From Piezodorus guildinii (Eukaryota > Arthropoda > Insecta > Hemiptera > Pentatomidae): DNA of 64,000 nucleotides. The translations under genes and the position numbers were made by a program. Positions 47,330 through 59,592 of this stretch are shown one piece after another. The stretch spans positions 103,297,906 through 103,361,905 of the forward strand of contig CM041292.1 in assembly GCA_023052935.1 (NCBI GenBank). The letters are read 5' to 3'. Position 1 is the stretch's first letter; every line of letters begins with the position of its first letter. The notes beneath the pieces were generated by a model. It had not been told where the DNA came from, ran no database searches, and was given only the letters and a program-made list of their open reading frames with translations.

Positions 47330-47800
47330 ACACAAACACACACGCATATATATAAGCGAACCCGAAGGTTCGATACGATTCCACCGAATTCCGCCTACGC
47401 AGAATCGTCCAATGTTCACCTTTCAAGCCCAAGCCCGCAAGATCAGCCTTAACGCAATCCTCCCATCGATGCTTCGGCTTACCTTTTAGACGCCTTCCAG
47501 TCGGTTCAGCGAATACCAACTTTCTCTGAATCCGTTCCTAACCGAGCCCATCAACTTTACTCGCCAATTTTAGTCCTCCCGATAATATGAACTCAATTAT
47601 ATTCACAGGATACAAGTTCCGCAATTCCGTGTTGTGCAACCTTCTAAACTCCCCAGTGGCCTAATCTCTCTTCGGACCAAATATTTTACGCTGTACTTAT
47701 TTTCGAAGACCTTTAGAAAAACCGTTGGAAGAATAATAGTTCTATAAATTCTAACCTTTACGTTTTTATTACGCTCCCCATACGCGATAATGAGATCCGC
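47330..47800 (-). pseudogene. LINE reverse transcriptase C-terminus
   Basis: The minus frame gives RKIFGPKRD, then TGEFRRLHNTELRNLY, a degraded GH(V)AR region, and EPTGRRLKGKPKHRWEDCVK followed by ADLAGLGLKG. The order RxIFGPxR...RxNxEL..L...GR..KGRPxxRWxDxVxxDL is the tail of a group of RT proteins common in arthropod genomes. About 150 codons with a few stops are recoverable. It lies opposite in strand to, and right after, the small remnant at 47130-47245, so two different insertions are involved. Confidence 0.75.
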
Positions 47801-47816
47801 GCGAGAGATCCAAATA

Positions 47817-47914
47817 AAAAGTTTTGTATATATTTTATGTAAAAATAATGATTATTATTTTTATTAGTAACGCAAAACCGTTATGAGCGACAAAAGCTTA
47901 CATAAAGGAGAGTA

Positions 47915-47986
<72 letters not shown>

Positions 47987-48083
47987 TTGAACAAAATAAA
48001 AAGTTTTTATATATTTTATGTAAATATAAAGGTTATTATTATTATTAGTTACGCAAAACCGTTATGAACGACAAAAATTAATG
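47817..48083 (+). repeat. ~80-bp direct repeat flanking (TA)n
   Basis: 47817-47893 and 47996-48080 share AAAAGTTTT, TATATTTTATGTAAA, and ACGCAAAACCGTTATG then CGACAAAA. A (TA)n tract (about 47928-47983) lies between. Confidence 0.8.
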
Positions 48084-48955
48084 GAGAATGGAAATAGGAC
48101 CAGGATCTAAGAGGTGGAGGAAGGGAGGGCACCTTCTCCTATAAAATTAGGTGGCACAATTAAAATAAAAGATAAAAAATTAAGTATTAAGATAAAAGCT
48201 GTTCTTTAGTAGTTTTTTTCTTTCAATCACGTGATTTACAATTAACGAATAAATATTCGTAAAGACGATGATTAAAATAAACATTATATTAGACCAACTT
48301 AGCCCTCTTTTCGAAAGTATTTCAACCCACGGTTCGCATCTAGTGAAACTGCATGATTTACTTATTTGTAGAGTATTTTTAAAGATATCGTTTTAAATTA
48401 AAATAATGAGGTAATATGATAGCATCCACTTACTGAAGTGAGGGATACACATTATTCTGTTAACTTCTGTAGAAATGAAGTTTTGTTTGGTGAAACTTTA
48501 ATCTGAAATGGCATCAAGCATTGTTTTATAAAGCCGAGTTCACACTACGACATTATAGGCCGTAAGGATTATTTCTACCTTTTAGTTTACTTCCAATACA
48601 AAGAGATTTGACTTTGTTGAAGTGAAACTTTTATTTAGTTTTTTAAAGTGCCCTCTTGTTGTTTTTAAAGATGATTACTGGTTAAGACGTCGCTATTTCA
48701 GCTAGGTGATACTTGCTATATGGGAGCCCCTAAAAAAACGTTGAAGAAGATTTTGGATTTGCAAAGCCTTCGGAGAGGACAACAATGATACAATAAAAGA
48801 TTTAATTTTGGATGAGGCAGACCCAAACTTTGCTGCTGACTGAAACTGCTCCGGATGTCTCACTGTGTTAGATCTTTGTCTTTATATCTTTGTCTTGGCA
48901 TAGAGCAGCTCGGCTTCTTTTGATCCGGACCAAGTTTCTGCGGGTTAGAATCGGC
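48084..48955. other. Spacer, no gene seen
   Basis: Gene-free. GAGTTCACACTACGAC at 48538 looks like a DNA-transposon end, but no partner was found. Confidence 0.4.
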
Positions 48956-49620
48956 ACGTCACACTGTGGGGAAAACTGCTTTTGGGAGTGCACAAGTCAA
49001 AATTCGAAAGTGCGATAAAAAGCCCAATATTATTACAGATATAAACACAAGTGTCTTGAGAAATGAAAACGAGTCCCTCTACCTTTTAAACATCATTCAT
49101 TTGTAAGCAATTATTAACATACTGTAATGCGTATTGATATCTCAGTTCGGTTCAGACCTCCGTTTAAATAGGTTGTGAAAATTTAATTTTTTTTTAAATT
49201 ATAATCATAAATGGCAGCTTCAATTGAAGATAACAGATACAAAATTAATAATTAAAATACGATGGTACATATGAATTTTGTAATTTTTGGAAAATTTACT
49301 TTCAATCATTTTTACACTCAAGGATTCACCTGGATTCACTTTGAATACAACAAACACTTTTGTTAAATTACTGTTGAAACATTTTTTACAAGAATCATCT
49401 GTGGCTATAGTTACATATATTGTTCATAAAATACTTTTTTTTTAGAAACCCATCGATTTATACTCCTTGGATGAAGAAAGTATTGAAATCGCCAATTTCG
49501 ATATTTTGTCATTTCCTAGGGTGTAAAATCCAAAAAAAACATTGAATCTCAATGATGTCGCACTATGGCGAAAACGGTTATCTTACAATTGCAAAATTCA
49601 AAATTCGGAAGAAAGATAAA
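48956..49620. repeat. Pair of ~65-bp direct repeats, 600 bp apart
   Basis: 48956-49020 and 49556-49620 align throughout: GTCACACTGTGGGGAAAACTG versus GTCGCACTATGGCGAAAACGG, then CAAAATTCGAAAGTGCGATAAA versus CAAAATTCGGAAGAAAGATAAA. Intervening DNA is AT-rich with no gene. CAC(A/T)(G/A)TGG resembles transposon ends, but the orientation is direct, not inverted. Confidence 0.6.
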
Positions 49621-50639
49621 TAATATTGTTTACCCTTTCGTTTACTTGTGTTTTTAATTTTAATTTTAAAAAACTTATACCTACCTTATCCCAATTATCA
49701 CTCAATAACATGAGTTAGCTATAGATATTAATTTTTGTATAATTTTGTCAGAATTTATATTAACAGTGTTATTTAGGTCAAATAAAATTTGTTTTTCTAA
49801 CTAGTCGCATATGCAACCTACGCCATGATATATATTCATTAATTCCTAGTAGATACTTTCCACCTATTGAGGCTAGTGGGTGACAATTCAATATAAAAAA
49901 AAATTGGTTCAAAACTAGATGGAAAACACTATTTCTAAAAGATATTTTTTAAATATATTTTCTGGTAGATTTCTATGTAAAACAAATGGTGATATTACTC
50001 AATTCAACAGGGTTCATTAAAAAATTATGAAACATTTTTGTGATCATTATGAATTTTGCACTCCTAGAACAGCTGTTTTACCAACTGAGCGGCAGGGCAA
50101 AGCCGCCAGAATCTTTTACACTAACCGTGGCATTGTGTCGACCCGGCTTATTAGAATGAACTATTAAACATACGGAAGTTCGCTAATTTACATCAAAGAA
50201 ATCAATCATAATAAAGCGATTGTTTTCTTTTATAAAAAGACTTATCTTCGTCAAAGAGTGTTCTCTGAAATAAATTAATATCATGAAGGTTTAAAACCTA
50301 CATTATAATCTTTAAAATTAATTAATATAATTCTTTCTTCTATTTATACGTACATCTAATATTTTGTATCAGATACTTTTGAATAAAACAAACAAATATA
50401 ATTACAATTTGTGTATTTAACAAATAATTTATATAATTATAATTTTAATAAACAAATAATCTAATAGAATCAGTCAAATTTTCTAGCTCTTGCTTAAAAT
50501 ATCTTACAATAGAAATACAAGTAAATTATCATTTATTTTATCTACTTTTATTATTATAAAGTTAAATTTTTACTACCATAAAAAGGAAAGTTCATGAAAA
50601 CTTTATGAAATCAATTTTTTTTTTATTGTTGTTATTCGC
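49621..50639. other. Spacer, no gene seen
   Basis: AT-rich, gene-free. Confidence 0.5.
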
Positions 50640-51300
50640 CTCTACCCTATAAGGTCATTGGCAACTAAGGCTTATTAGACTCGGCTGTAATATTTAATTT
50701 CTTTTAAATAGCTTAATAGTTTTTTTACTCTGCCTTCATCATCATTCAATACATCTTTTAGGGTTCCTGTAAATTTAATTCTTCGTCCCGTTGATTCGAA
50801 TAGAGGACACTAATAATGGATATTGGACAGTTTGTGGAACGTTATTACAATATTGGCAGGTGGGTTCGTGAAGATTTCTAAAATGGTTACTGAGGGAAAA
50901 CTGGCAGCGTTCACTAAAATAGTCACATTTTCACATCAAACAGTTTATTATGCCTTGTTATCTACATTGTATCCCAGTATTTGAAGACATTTTTCCTCAA
51001 TTGGCTGATCCAATCTTCTGCTGTGAGTTCGTATTAGTACTGCGCTTTCAAATCTGTCCCCTTGTCTGGCAATGCTGGTGGCTCTGTCTGCTTCTTCGTT
51101 GCCTAGAATACCACAATGTGCTGGAACCCAGATAAAAACTACAATAATGCCTTCATTTTTCACTTCTTACCAAGCGTTCAATATTTTTATTATGATGGAA
51201 TTGGTAAGCCCCATATTTTCGAGGGCTCCCAATACATTCTAGTTTTTTGTTTCTGATTCAATAAGCTGATGGAGAGCCTTTAGGATGGCTGTCTCTTCTC
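50640..51300 (-). pseudogene. Jockey/I-type LINE, RNase H domain and tail
   Basis: One minus frame with two stops reads EETAILKALHQLIES, then NVLGALENMGLTNSI, then VVFIWVPAHCGILGNEEADR. These are the RNase HI blocks of retroelements: the E-A-xI(L)xAL helix, the S-(A)LxAL strand, and WVPxHxGxxGNExAD with the last catalytic Asp and the conserved His. The first Asp strand is missing. Downstream, after a frameshift, PTCQYCNN and PQTVQYPLL are what is left of the CCHC-type tail. This dead copy belongs to a LINE with an RNase H domain, perhaps distinct from the 55.3-kb family, in which none is visible. Confidence 0.8.
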
Positions 51301-52330
51301 AACAGAAAATATAAATTTGAAAATTAAACATTGTTACTTAGCCTTTTCTTCAACATCGCTAATCGTACTTCGAATTTTCATGTTAGGAGAAAGTACGGCT
51401 GAATCTGTTAGCTATTGTATTAAATAAATAACGAATCAATAACATTAAAGGAACAGCTTCATGATATAACACTAAGTAGTTAAAATTAAATATGCTATGT
51501 GGTATAATATTTAGCTTTGTGCAGGAATGACTTTTTTCTTTGTACTTTTTATTTTTGGGGGAGGAGGGAGGGGAGTGTTAGTAATAAAGATGGAATGAGT
51601 TACAACCAGCGTCCACCCATTAAACAAAATAATTAGTATTTTCTGTTCAAGTATAGCCCTCCATCATAGGCTAATGGCAGTTGTAAAACTAGAACATGGA
51701 CCTGGGCAGAGGCCACTTGAAATATTACCAAACGTGAAGCATCACGCGCAGATGGGCCTGAATAGAATCCCCCTGCTAGAAGACTTGGCCCATTGTCTTA
51801 AAGGAAAAAAAAGTATCAGAGAGATGGAAGGTACCGACCGTAAACCAATAGATGCTCCGGCAGTAAATGTTAGCTATGCCTTTATGTTGCACTAAACTCC
51901 AAGTCTCATTGTTTCTTTTATCGGTGGCTGAGCCTAGTCCTTGATATAATAACTTTAGAGGTTCGGGGAAGATCGATACCGTTAACTTCGATTAAATTTC
52001 ATATTTCTTTGAAAAACGTAACGGCATTCGTAAACATGTCCGGTTTAATAAAACCAGTAATATCACCCATGAAGTTTTAGTGTCGATTTCATAAACTTTT
52101 AATGTGCAGTAGTTGTTTTATTACACTATTATGTTTCTATTAGATGCATATCCTTCTCAATGATTTCGGTATGTCTATATTAAGAGCATATAATCTGTCA
52201 TAAAATAATCTTTTTTTTTTTTTCTAAAGGCGTTAAAGGTCTTGTAGGCTATTTAACACGAAATGCAGTCTCCACTAAAAGCACACAATACGCTTTTCTG
52301 GTGATGGTTATAGGTTTTTTTTTGTTTTGT
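51301..52330. other. Spacer with GC-balanced patch
   Basis: 51600-51960 is balanced, with a 73-codon ORF (51674-51895) lacking any family signature. Short T runs occur at 52211-52223 and 52316-52324. Confidence 0.35.
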
Positions 52331-52645
52331 TTTTCTCGCTATAATGTTTTCATAAGACGGTAATACTCTCTAAAGCTTCCGATATATGTGTATGATGAAA
52401 ACATCAATAATGCCTTTCGCGACACCTTTGAGCTCTGTCAGAATAAATAAATTAATTTATAAATATATTTATCAATCAGGATAAACTTAATCAGCCGTTC
52501 GATAAGACGTTTTTGTTATAGTTGTTTTTAGTTTACTAATTTGTTTATTCTGACAGGGCTCAAAGGATAAGGTGTTCATTATACACATATATCGGAGAAA
52601 GCTTTAGAGTATAACCGTCTTATGAAAACATTATAGCGAGAAAAA
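52331..52645. repeat. Foldback (large inverted repeat)
   Basis: Left arm 52331-52455 and right arm about 52532-52645 are inverse complements over TTCTCGCTATAATGTTTTC, ATAAGACGGT, CCGATATATGTGTAT and CTGTCAGAATAAA. The left arm has an extra ~25 bp (ATGAAAACATCAATAATGCC and onward). The spacer is ~75 bp. Part of the right-arm flank (GTTATAGTTGTTTTTAGTTT) is itself repeated directly at 52654. No ORF. Confidence 0.9.
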
Positions 52646-53699
52646 AAAAAATTGTTATAGTTGTTTTTAGTTTATTAATTTGTTTATTTCTGTTAAGTAG
52701 TATATTTTTTCATCCTGCTTCTTTGTAGTATAATTTTGGCTGCGAAAGAAAAAGAAAAAAAAAAAACATATGCGCTATAAATAACAGGATTTTTAACTTC
52801 TACGTCAAAAAGTTGCTTGACTACTGCTGACATTGGCAGACCTTAGAAACACTGGTTTGAAAAAAAACAAAAATAAAATCTAAAATGCAGATGTATTATA
52901 TAAGCCAGAGTAGAATTAAATTCATTCATATATTAGCATCTTGGAGGTAAAGCTAATTTCATTTATTAAGAGTAGAAATATATTTTTATTGTACATAATC
53001 AAGAAGCTGCTGATCAGTAAAAAATGATCTTAAAAACTTGATTCAGATCTTACCTATACTCTTCCTCTACTTCTGTAATCATCAAACCAGTGTCAAACGG
53101 TGTAAAGGTGAACATGACCCTGGTGGTTGTTGCCTTAAAAAAAGAAATTGATGTATTTGTTTTTTGTTTTTTTCATACGATGGATTTCTGTTAGTTTTGA
53201 TAGAGTTATGGTTATTTTCTTTTTATATTTTTCCTGGAACTTTGTGTCATTTTTTAAATATAATTATTACTTTGTGCCATTATGTAAGTATAATATACTC
53301 GGTGGCTAAATATTTGAATTATAAATGATTTAGTCTTTCTATTTTAACCAAAAACTTTTCTCAATGTTTTTCTTTTTTTTTTTAATATGAAATCCTTGAA
53401 ATAATTTTATTTATATAACAAAATTTCTCAAATGGTGGGAGAGGGGAGCCAATGGAGAAATGTTCTGATACAAAAAATTATTGAGTGTAGTTTTATTTTA
53501 ATGCATAATAATTACCTATGTTTTGATTATGTTTCTAAAAAAAAAAAAAAAAAATCAGGAAAAATAACAGTGAGCAACATGTAATAGGTTACTCGTATTT
53601 TAGGAATTATTTATACTTGTTGACACAAAATATGACTATTTAAATCTTATTATTTCTTATTATGCTCGAACATTAATTAGTACTTCATTTCGTAAATTT

Positions 53700-53780
53700 T
53701 ATGACTAATTTCCTTCTTTTTTTTTGTTTTTCAGGTGAGTAATGTTACTGCTATTACTGTGGTGAAAATACGTGAGTAAT
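53700..53780 (+). promoter_or_regulatory. Ratchet-point (recursive splice site) or microexon candidate
   Basis: A branch-point-like TGACTAAT (53702-53709) precedes a pure pyrimidine run with one G. TTTTTCAG|GTGAGTAATG follows, with the junction at 53734/53735, so a strong 3' splice site abuts a strong 5' splice site. A second donor, ATAC|GTGAGTAATT, lies 37 nt on (53771/53772). The 37-nt interval is open in one phase (VSNVTAITVVKI plus one base). This fits a zero-length recursive site with an RS-exon, or a 37-nt microexon. No flanking exon is visible in the window. Confidence 0.45.
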
Positions 53781-54984
53781 TACTTTTATTTATAAAATTA
53801 AATCAACCCCTTTTGTTGTCAACAATATTCATTTTGAGAAAGTCTTTGTTAGTTGTTAATTCTTGATCTATGATTTTTTTAAAATTATTATTTCATTTTA
53901 TTATTTCTTTCTTAAATTTAAATTTTTTTCTATTTTGATTTTTTTTTAAGCACCCTTCAGCACTTGACAATTTTATGTGAAAAATAGTTAATTCTACAAA
54001 CTTCTTTTTTTTAACGATCTTATCGCCGAAATCGAAGAATAAATTGAATCAAAAGACTTCACGATAACGACACACCTGATTAGTTTCATTCCAGTAAAAG
54101 TGTTCGATAGGTCGCGCGAGTATTGAAGGGATAAACCAATAGTTTTCGGAACCATATTGTAAATAGAAGGGCATTATAGTGACTAGACGTGAGACGCGTT
54201 TCCGAAAAGGATTTTTTTTTCCCAATGATAGGAAGAGAAAGGCCGATGAAGGGAGAAGAAGGTCCGACACATTCACAGAAAAGGAACAAATGACCAAAGA
54301 ATGATGACGAAGAGCAAAGGAGCCCTATTTTCTCCACGATTAGACTTTATTCGTCACTTTCCCTATCCCACCGGTCTTAAGTGGAACAGTTCTGCCGCCT
54401 TCTCGTGGTTTTGTGGTACGACCCGATCCCATATCACATTCACTGTTACACCGAAACACAATTATGAAAGAAAGTGTTATATACAGCGCAACCATTCTTG
54501 TGATCGTCTACCGATGGGAATCCCATTTCAAGGACTTTTCGTACGGGGAATAGTAGATTGTATTAATTCTATGTATACCTAATATATTTTATCCATAATA
54601 TTTACTGCTTATTTATTGTGTAACATTTCAAAATAAGAAAATTGCACTGGATTTTATAAGGATTAAAAATAATATTTATCTTTAAAAAACTACTGATCTC
54701 TAGGAAACAGTAATGTAAACATACAATCTAACATTTTAGGGGGTCACAGTTAATTATATTCTATAATTAAATAATTAAAAATAATAAATAAGCAAATTTT
54801 ATCGATGAATATAAAACAATGATTGTCTTGCTAATGGTTAATAATTAACAATTATTGTTGATCAACTGGTTTTTTGTCCGCACACATCCGAAAAGCACAG
54901 TAATAATTCCCCTTCTTACTTAATAATAATCTCTTTTTGGGGACAATAACGTTACTCATAGTTATAAAATATACATATCCTAAT
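53781..54984. other. Spacer with GC-balanced patch
   Basis: 54040-54560 is GC-balanced. Its overlapping ORFs on both strands (plus 54301-54582, minus 54049-54337) share no family signature, so coding is not supported. Confidence 0.35.
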
Positions 54985-55218
54985 ACACCTGTAAACCTCG
55001 TGAAGGGTTTTGGACTGAATACATGAGTACATGGGAGGATTGTTCAGTCACCAGCTGCCAGATTTTCCCCTCATTTTCGATTACCCACTTTATAGAGGAC
55101 GGTGTCCCCTTCTTTGCCCAAGGATCTCTTTACCCAAGAGTCACTCTACGGCTGAACTAACAGGATATATAAGTATTCCGTCATGGTGAACTCTATTCAC
55201 TAGACCACGGTGTTCCTC
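54985..55218 (-). mobile_element. SINE family 1, internally deleted
   Basis: Minus strand start GGAACACCGTGGTCTAGTG, body (AATACTTATATATCCTGTTA, AAAGTGGGTAATCG) and the CTTCACGAGG 3' region are kept. The B box region is deleted. Confidence 0.75.
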
Positions 55219-55299
55219 ACAGCTACAAAATAATAATTGACGTAACATAGCTATAAATGCCGTTCACCCACTCCGCTTGTTCCGGTTGAACAGATCCGA

Positions 55300-55800
55300 T
55301 ATCTATGACTGCACTTTGACAAACGTCTTACTTGAAATACTCGTACAAGACTAAAACGACAAGAAATTTCTCGACGTTATCGACTACTTCAACACTTACT
55401 GGGAAAATGCTCAAACCATCCATTTAAGTACATAAAGCTATATGACTATCATAAGACCGATATGGACTTAAGGAGTAGAGATTTTAGGCTCTACTAAACC
55501 ATCAGATTCTTCCCGTCTCCAATCCTTTAAATTAAAAATCCTCAATCCTTCTTATTTTGTCACAAATAAACTCATCCATGAATACCTTAGCGTTATCTAT
55601 GTACCAGGTACCATTCCTTTCATGACAAACTCCATTCCTACTCTAACCCACTAGTTTCAATCCTTGATTCCTCTACAATCACTGATAATCCTCCGAGGCG
55701 TCTGAAAAGAAGATGGCCATGAGACCTTCTAGTTAAGCATAGTTTTTGGAGAGCTGCCAATGGGTTGTATCCCTACATATGAATCATGACAGTATATCTC
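55300..55800 (+). pseudogene. Jockey-type LINE ORF2 C-terminus and 3' UTR
   Basis: The plus frame, with stops, reads SYMTIIRPIWT and GVEILGSTKPSDSSRLQSFK, then LKILNPSYFVTNKLIHEYL. These are the Jockey blocks KxLIRPIWTYGxxLWG...ILQRFQSKxLRxIxNAPWYVxNxxIHxDL. The tail in the next frame is PPRRLKRRWP. The 3' UTR matches 25790-25860. This is the longest Jockey C-terminus here and the reference for the pieces at 21180-21611, 22786 and 25749. Confidence 0.8.
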
Positions 55801-56776
55801 GTATCACATTTACTGAATTTTGTCATTATTGCTGGATATGATTTTTTTTTTCAATATCATTTTTTTTTCATTTGTTCTTCGTTTTTCGTTTTTTTGAAGT
55901 ATTTAAATAAGACCAAGAATCTTGCTTAATCTCTCACCAACTATTGGACCACTCGTGAGTTGCGATGAGATCTAACAATTAATCCTTAACTTGAATGTCA
56001 AAGTTCACCATGCATTGACAGTTCTGCAGCAGATGGCTGATTAATTCTACGAGGCAGAAAATGAGAATACATTCTTATAGGCCTCTCGGTTTTTATGTCT
56101 CAGGGTTACTAGGCAATCATTCAATAATTAAACCTATATTCATCAGCAATTTTATATAATTAGACCATCAATAAATTAACCTTAATTTGGTATCTGTTTA
56201 AAATTTGATTGTGTCTCTATGCATCAGCTACAGGGACCTTTTAATTTATATTGAGTACAGGTTAATAATTATAATATTATTAAATAAAGTACTCATTTAG
56301 TGTTTATAAAAATTGAAAAATAATTCGAGAAAATAGAAAGTACTCACTTTTACTGAGGAGAGATCTAAGTATTTTTGAGACTTAATAAAATACACGGTAT
56401 TCGTTTGGTATTTCTAGCTTCATACAACTTCTGAGATGATAAACATTTAGTCGTAACCTATATGAAGAAATGGTTACTAGCAGTAAAATATTTTAATAGA
56501 ATTTTTATTATGCTTATTATATGACATTGAAAATACAGGAGTTGTTCCTGAAAAATTAACTTAGGTCAAAATTATGTAAGTGTTCCAATATTCGGTTTAA
56601 TTAATTTATTTTCGGCTGAAATGTTTATGTATTTTGACTGATTAAGCTCAAAAATGTTCAGAGTGAATTTTAAACAACTTAAAATTTGCATCCTTTTTTT
56701 TTTTAATATATTTTTAACGACATTTCAAAATGGTCAAGATTTAAAAATTAAAAAAAAAAAATTCGAATTCTAAGCG

Positions 56777-56836
<60 letters not shown>

Positions 56837-57907
56837 TATCAATCATATTTTCTAACGTCAAGCTAAAAAGAGCTAATCACAATTAAATGTCTTGAAGCAA
56901 TACTCTATTGTTTCTAAGTTTTATTTGGCTCATGCTTTCTATGAATGAGAAATTTCTTCTTTTAATATAAAATATGGAATGTTCCTTTACACTATTTCTT
57001 GTTTTGAATCATATAAAAATATATTTATGTAGATAAAAGAAGTAGGACAAAGCTTGAAGAACAATTCGCACCGTTACAGAAAGGCTTTGCCTCCACTCAT
57101 GGGAGATTAAAAGAAACTGGTTTGCGATATGTATTATATGAAAAAGTTTTTTACTATTCTATTCTTCTCACGGATATAGGTCTCTTTTTATGATTCTATC
57201 TAATTACAAACCCATTTCTTTGTTTCATAATTGAAAAAAAAATCTTATAAGATCCAAAGAACTTTTTCAATATGAAAACACTTTTTTAAATTTGTAATTG
57301 ATATTTTAGAACAATTGTGATATCTGGTAGTATTACGATATCTCGATTTGTGTTAAGATTTTTTATTTTTTTTTTATTGAGATATATTACAATTTGTTAC
57401 AAAATGAACAATAATAATATTGATATGAGACCACATTGTATTAAGATTACCCTTATTAAGATTTGCCGATTCGCTCTTCGGACAGTTTCAATGAAAGCCC
57501 TTCGCTAACAAACTAATCAATCGTTGGAAAAATGAACCCTTAGAGACATCCTCTACGTATTTCGTTAAGATATAAGTTCTCAATAGATTACAAACTTTTA
57601 AATATTTTATACAATGTAAACAGTCTTAGAAGCTTTTGATACCTGAAAAAGTAGAGCAAGTTCTTAAAGGCCTGAGAGTTTTGCATAATTGTTTGCAATA
57701 GTTATATTATGCTTATCTAGTTACTCTTGGCGAGAGTGCATTATCTCATACCCTCAGATGCTTTCAATACATTACAATATATTTTTAAATACCGTATTTT
57801 CTAAAAACTCAATTATAAGTTGTTATTATTATTTTTATTATTATATATATATATATATATTATCATTTATTTAATTTAATTTACATCTATGTCACTATTT
57901 TGTGTTA
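55801..57907. other. Spacer with long A run
   Basis: AT-rich, gene-free. A 54-nt A run spans 56781-56834. Short ORFs at 57317 and 57689 have no family. Confidence 0.5.
56781..56834. repeat. 54-nt poly(A) run
   Basis: Uninterrupted A homopolymer, the longest in the window. No recognised retroelement lies upstream. Confidence 0.9.
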
Positions 57908-58202
57908 AAAAACACAAAAATTGCATTAAAAATATGTTTGTACTTTCCTCCTTTAGTTGTATATCAAATATGCTCAACTGCAATATTTAGCCGTTATTTA
58001 TCAATGCTAGTGGGATAAATAGATTTTTGAAATCTACAAAATTAAAGGTACTTTAGATGAAGAAAATTTAAAACATCGGCATTTAAGCCATGTCAGACTA
58101 TTATAATCAGAATGAAACCTACATCGTATGAAAGCCCATTAAATTTTAAATCGATATAGCGAGTTTATTCAAAACCATTTTTGAGAAAATCGTAAAAAGC
58201 TG
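57908..58202 (-). repeat. RepA copy 4, truncated
   Basis: Interior RepA blocks reversed (TTGAAATCTACAAAATTAAA, GGCATTTAAGCCATGTCAGA, CATTTTTGAGAAAATCGT). Neither end is present. Confidence 0.75.
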
Positions 58203-58436
58203 ATATATATTATCGTTGAGCCTGGATGGGTTGCTTTGATCATGAGATCCAATATTCATGCGAAATAAATATTGCACCAATTAATATATTAGAATCATAG
58301 ATAAGGTCTTACTGGGGCAAAAACATAGAGAGGAGTAAGCGTGGAGAGCAAGTAATACAAAGTGTGTTTTTAAAAAAAATTGCACTATTACTTTTGTATT
58401 GGTACATTTAACGTTGATAATTAAATTACTTTTATT

Positions 58437-59592
58437 ACTTTTACTTACCCATTAATAAAATATCTATATAAATATATATAAAATAAATATATAAAATAAA
58501 TATTTATAAAAATCTATATAAAGGTAAAATATTCCATTGTGAAAATTTTCAAATTCTAGTTTTTAACGGAAATACACGTTTTTAGGTCTCTTGAGTCTAA
58601 ATAACCAAGTTCCTCAAAAATGTCTGTGTGTGTGGTAACTCCCGGGCGAAAACGAAAAGTCCTATGGAACTGCGATTTCATATTTCAGACAATTATACAC
58701 CCGAGGTGTTACAGAAATGTTTTCATCAAAATCAGCTAACCGGAAGATCTACTTTATACCATGCAGTTTGCACATTTTTACGATTTCCTCAAAAACGGCT
58801 CTAACGATTTTTATTAAACTTAGTACATCGATGTTAAATGTGATGGGCTTCAATATGATGTTGTTTTCATACTGATTGAAATAGTGTGACTGGGCGTAAA
58901 TGCCGATATTTTAAATTTCCTTCCTCTAAAGTACCTTTATTTTGTAGATTTTATGGAATTCGCCATATCATTTGATTAGCTAAAAAACAGGTAAGTATAA
59001 AAGTTGAACGAATTCGATTGCCAACTAATGGAGAAAATTGCAAAAATATTTTTTAATGATTAAAAAAAATTAGTTTTTGAACTTGAGAACAGTAATATAC
59101 AAGTATAATATACCGTTGGAATGCTAAAGATTTTAGAAAAAATATTATCTAATACGTACTATTGTAAAAGTTAACGGAGAGTAATGAAAAGCCGATAAAA
59201 CAAACTGATTGTCGTAGATATTATTATAATAAATAATAAAATAAAAATAAACTTTATTCACATATTTACATTTTGACAAAATGTTAACAATGATTTTGGA
59301 TGAGTCATCCTTACAATCAGAAAATATTTTTGTTTTTTTTTGTGGTAAATGGCACATATGGTGAAAAAATTGAGATTACATTGCGATTGTAGGAAAAATT
59401 ATACAAAAAAACCTACGCATATTATTATTATTATAGATTATTTAATAAAACACATGTTTCTGTTAAAATCCAATGTAAATAATTCTTTAACAATTTATTT
59501 TCGTTCTAAATTTGTTTAAAAATTCTTAAATTGATATAAATAACGGAGGTAAGTGAAAGTCGTGTGTTGTGCGCACCAGATTTTTTTTTTTT
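58437..59592 (+). repeat. RepA copy 5
   Basis: Left TTTTACTTACCC, interior blocks in order (CTCAAAAACGGCTCTAACG, ACATCGATGTTAAATG). The right end GGTAAGTGAAAGTCGTGTGT then GCGCACCAGATTTTTTT is intact. Inserted AT-rich sequence near 58445-58530. The best copy for defining the right end. Confidence 0.85.

Noticed and set aside
48535..48560. GAGTTCACACTACGAC as a Harbinger-like transposon end
   Set aside because: No partner inverted end or duplication found.
54049..54582. Overlapping 82-93-codon ORFs on both strands
   Set aside because: No family signature, no splice-bounded frame, and opposite-strand overlap; coding not supported.
58985..59000. CAG|GTAAGT inside RepA copy 5
   Set aside because: No pyrimidine tract before it, and it lies within repeat interior sequence.
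59546..59560. AG|GTAAGT at the RepA right end (also 42469)
   Set aside because: It is a conserved part of the repeat terminus without a pyrimidine tract; not a ratchet point.
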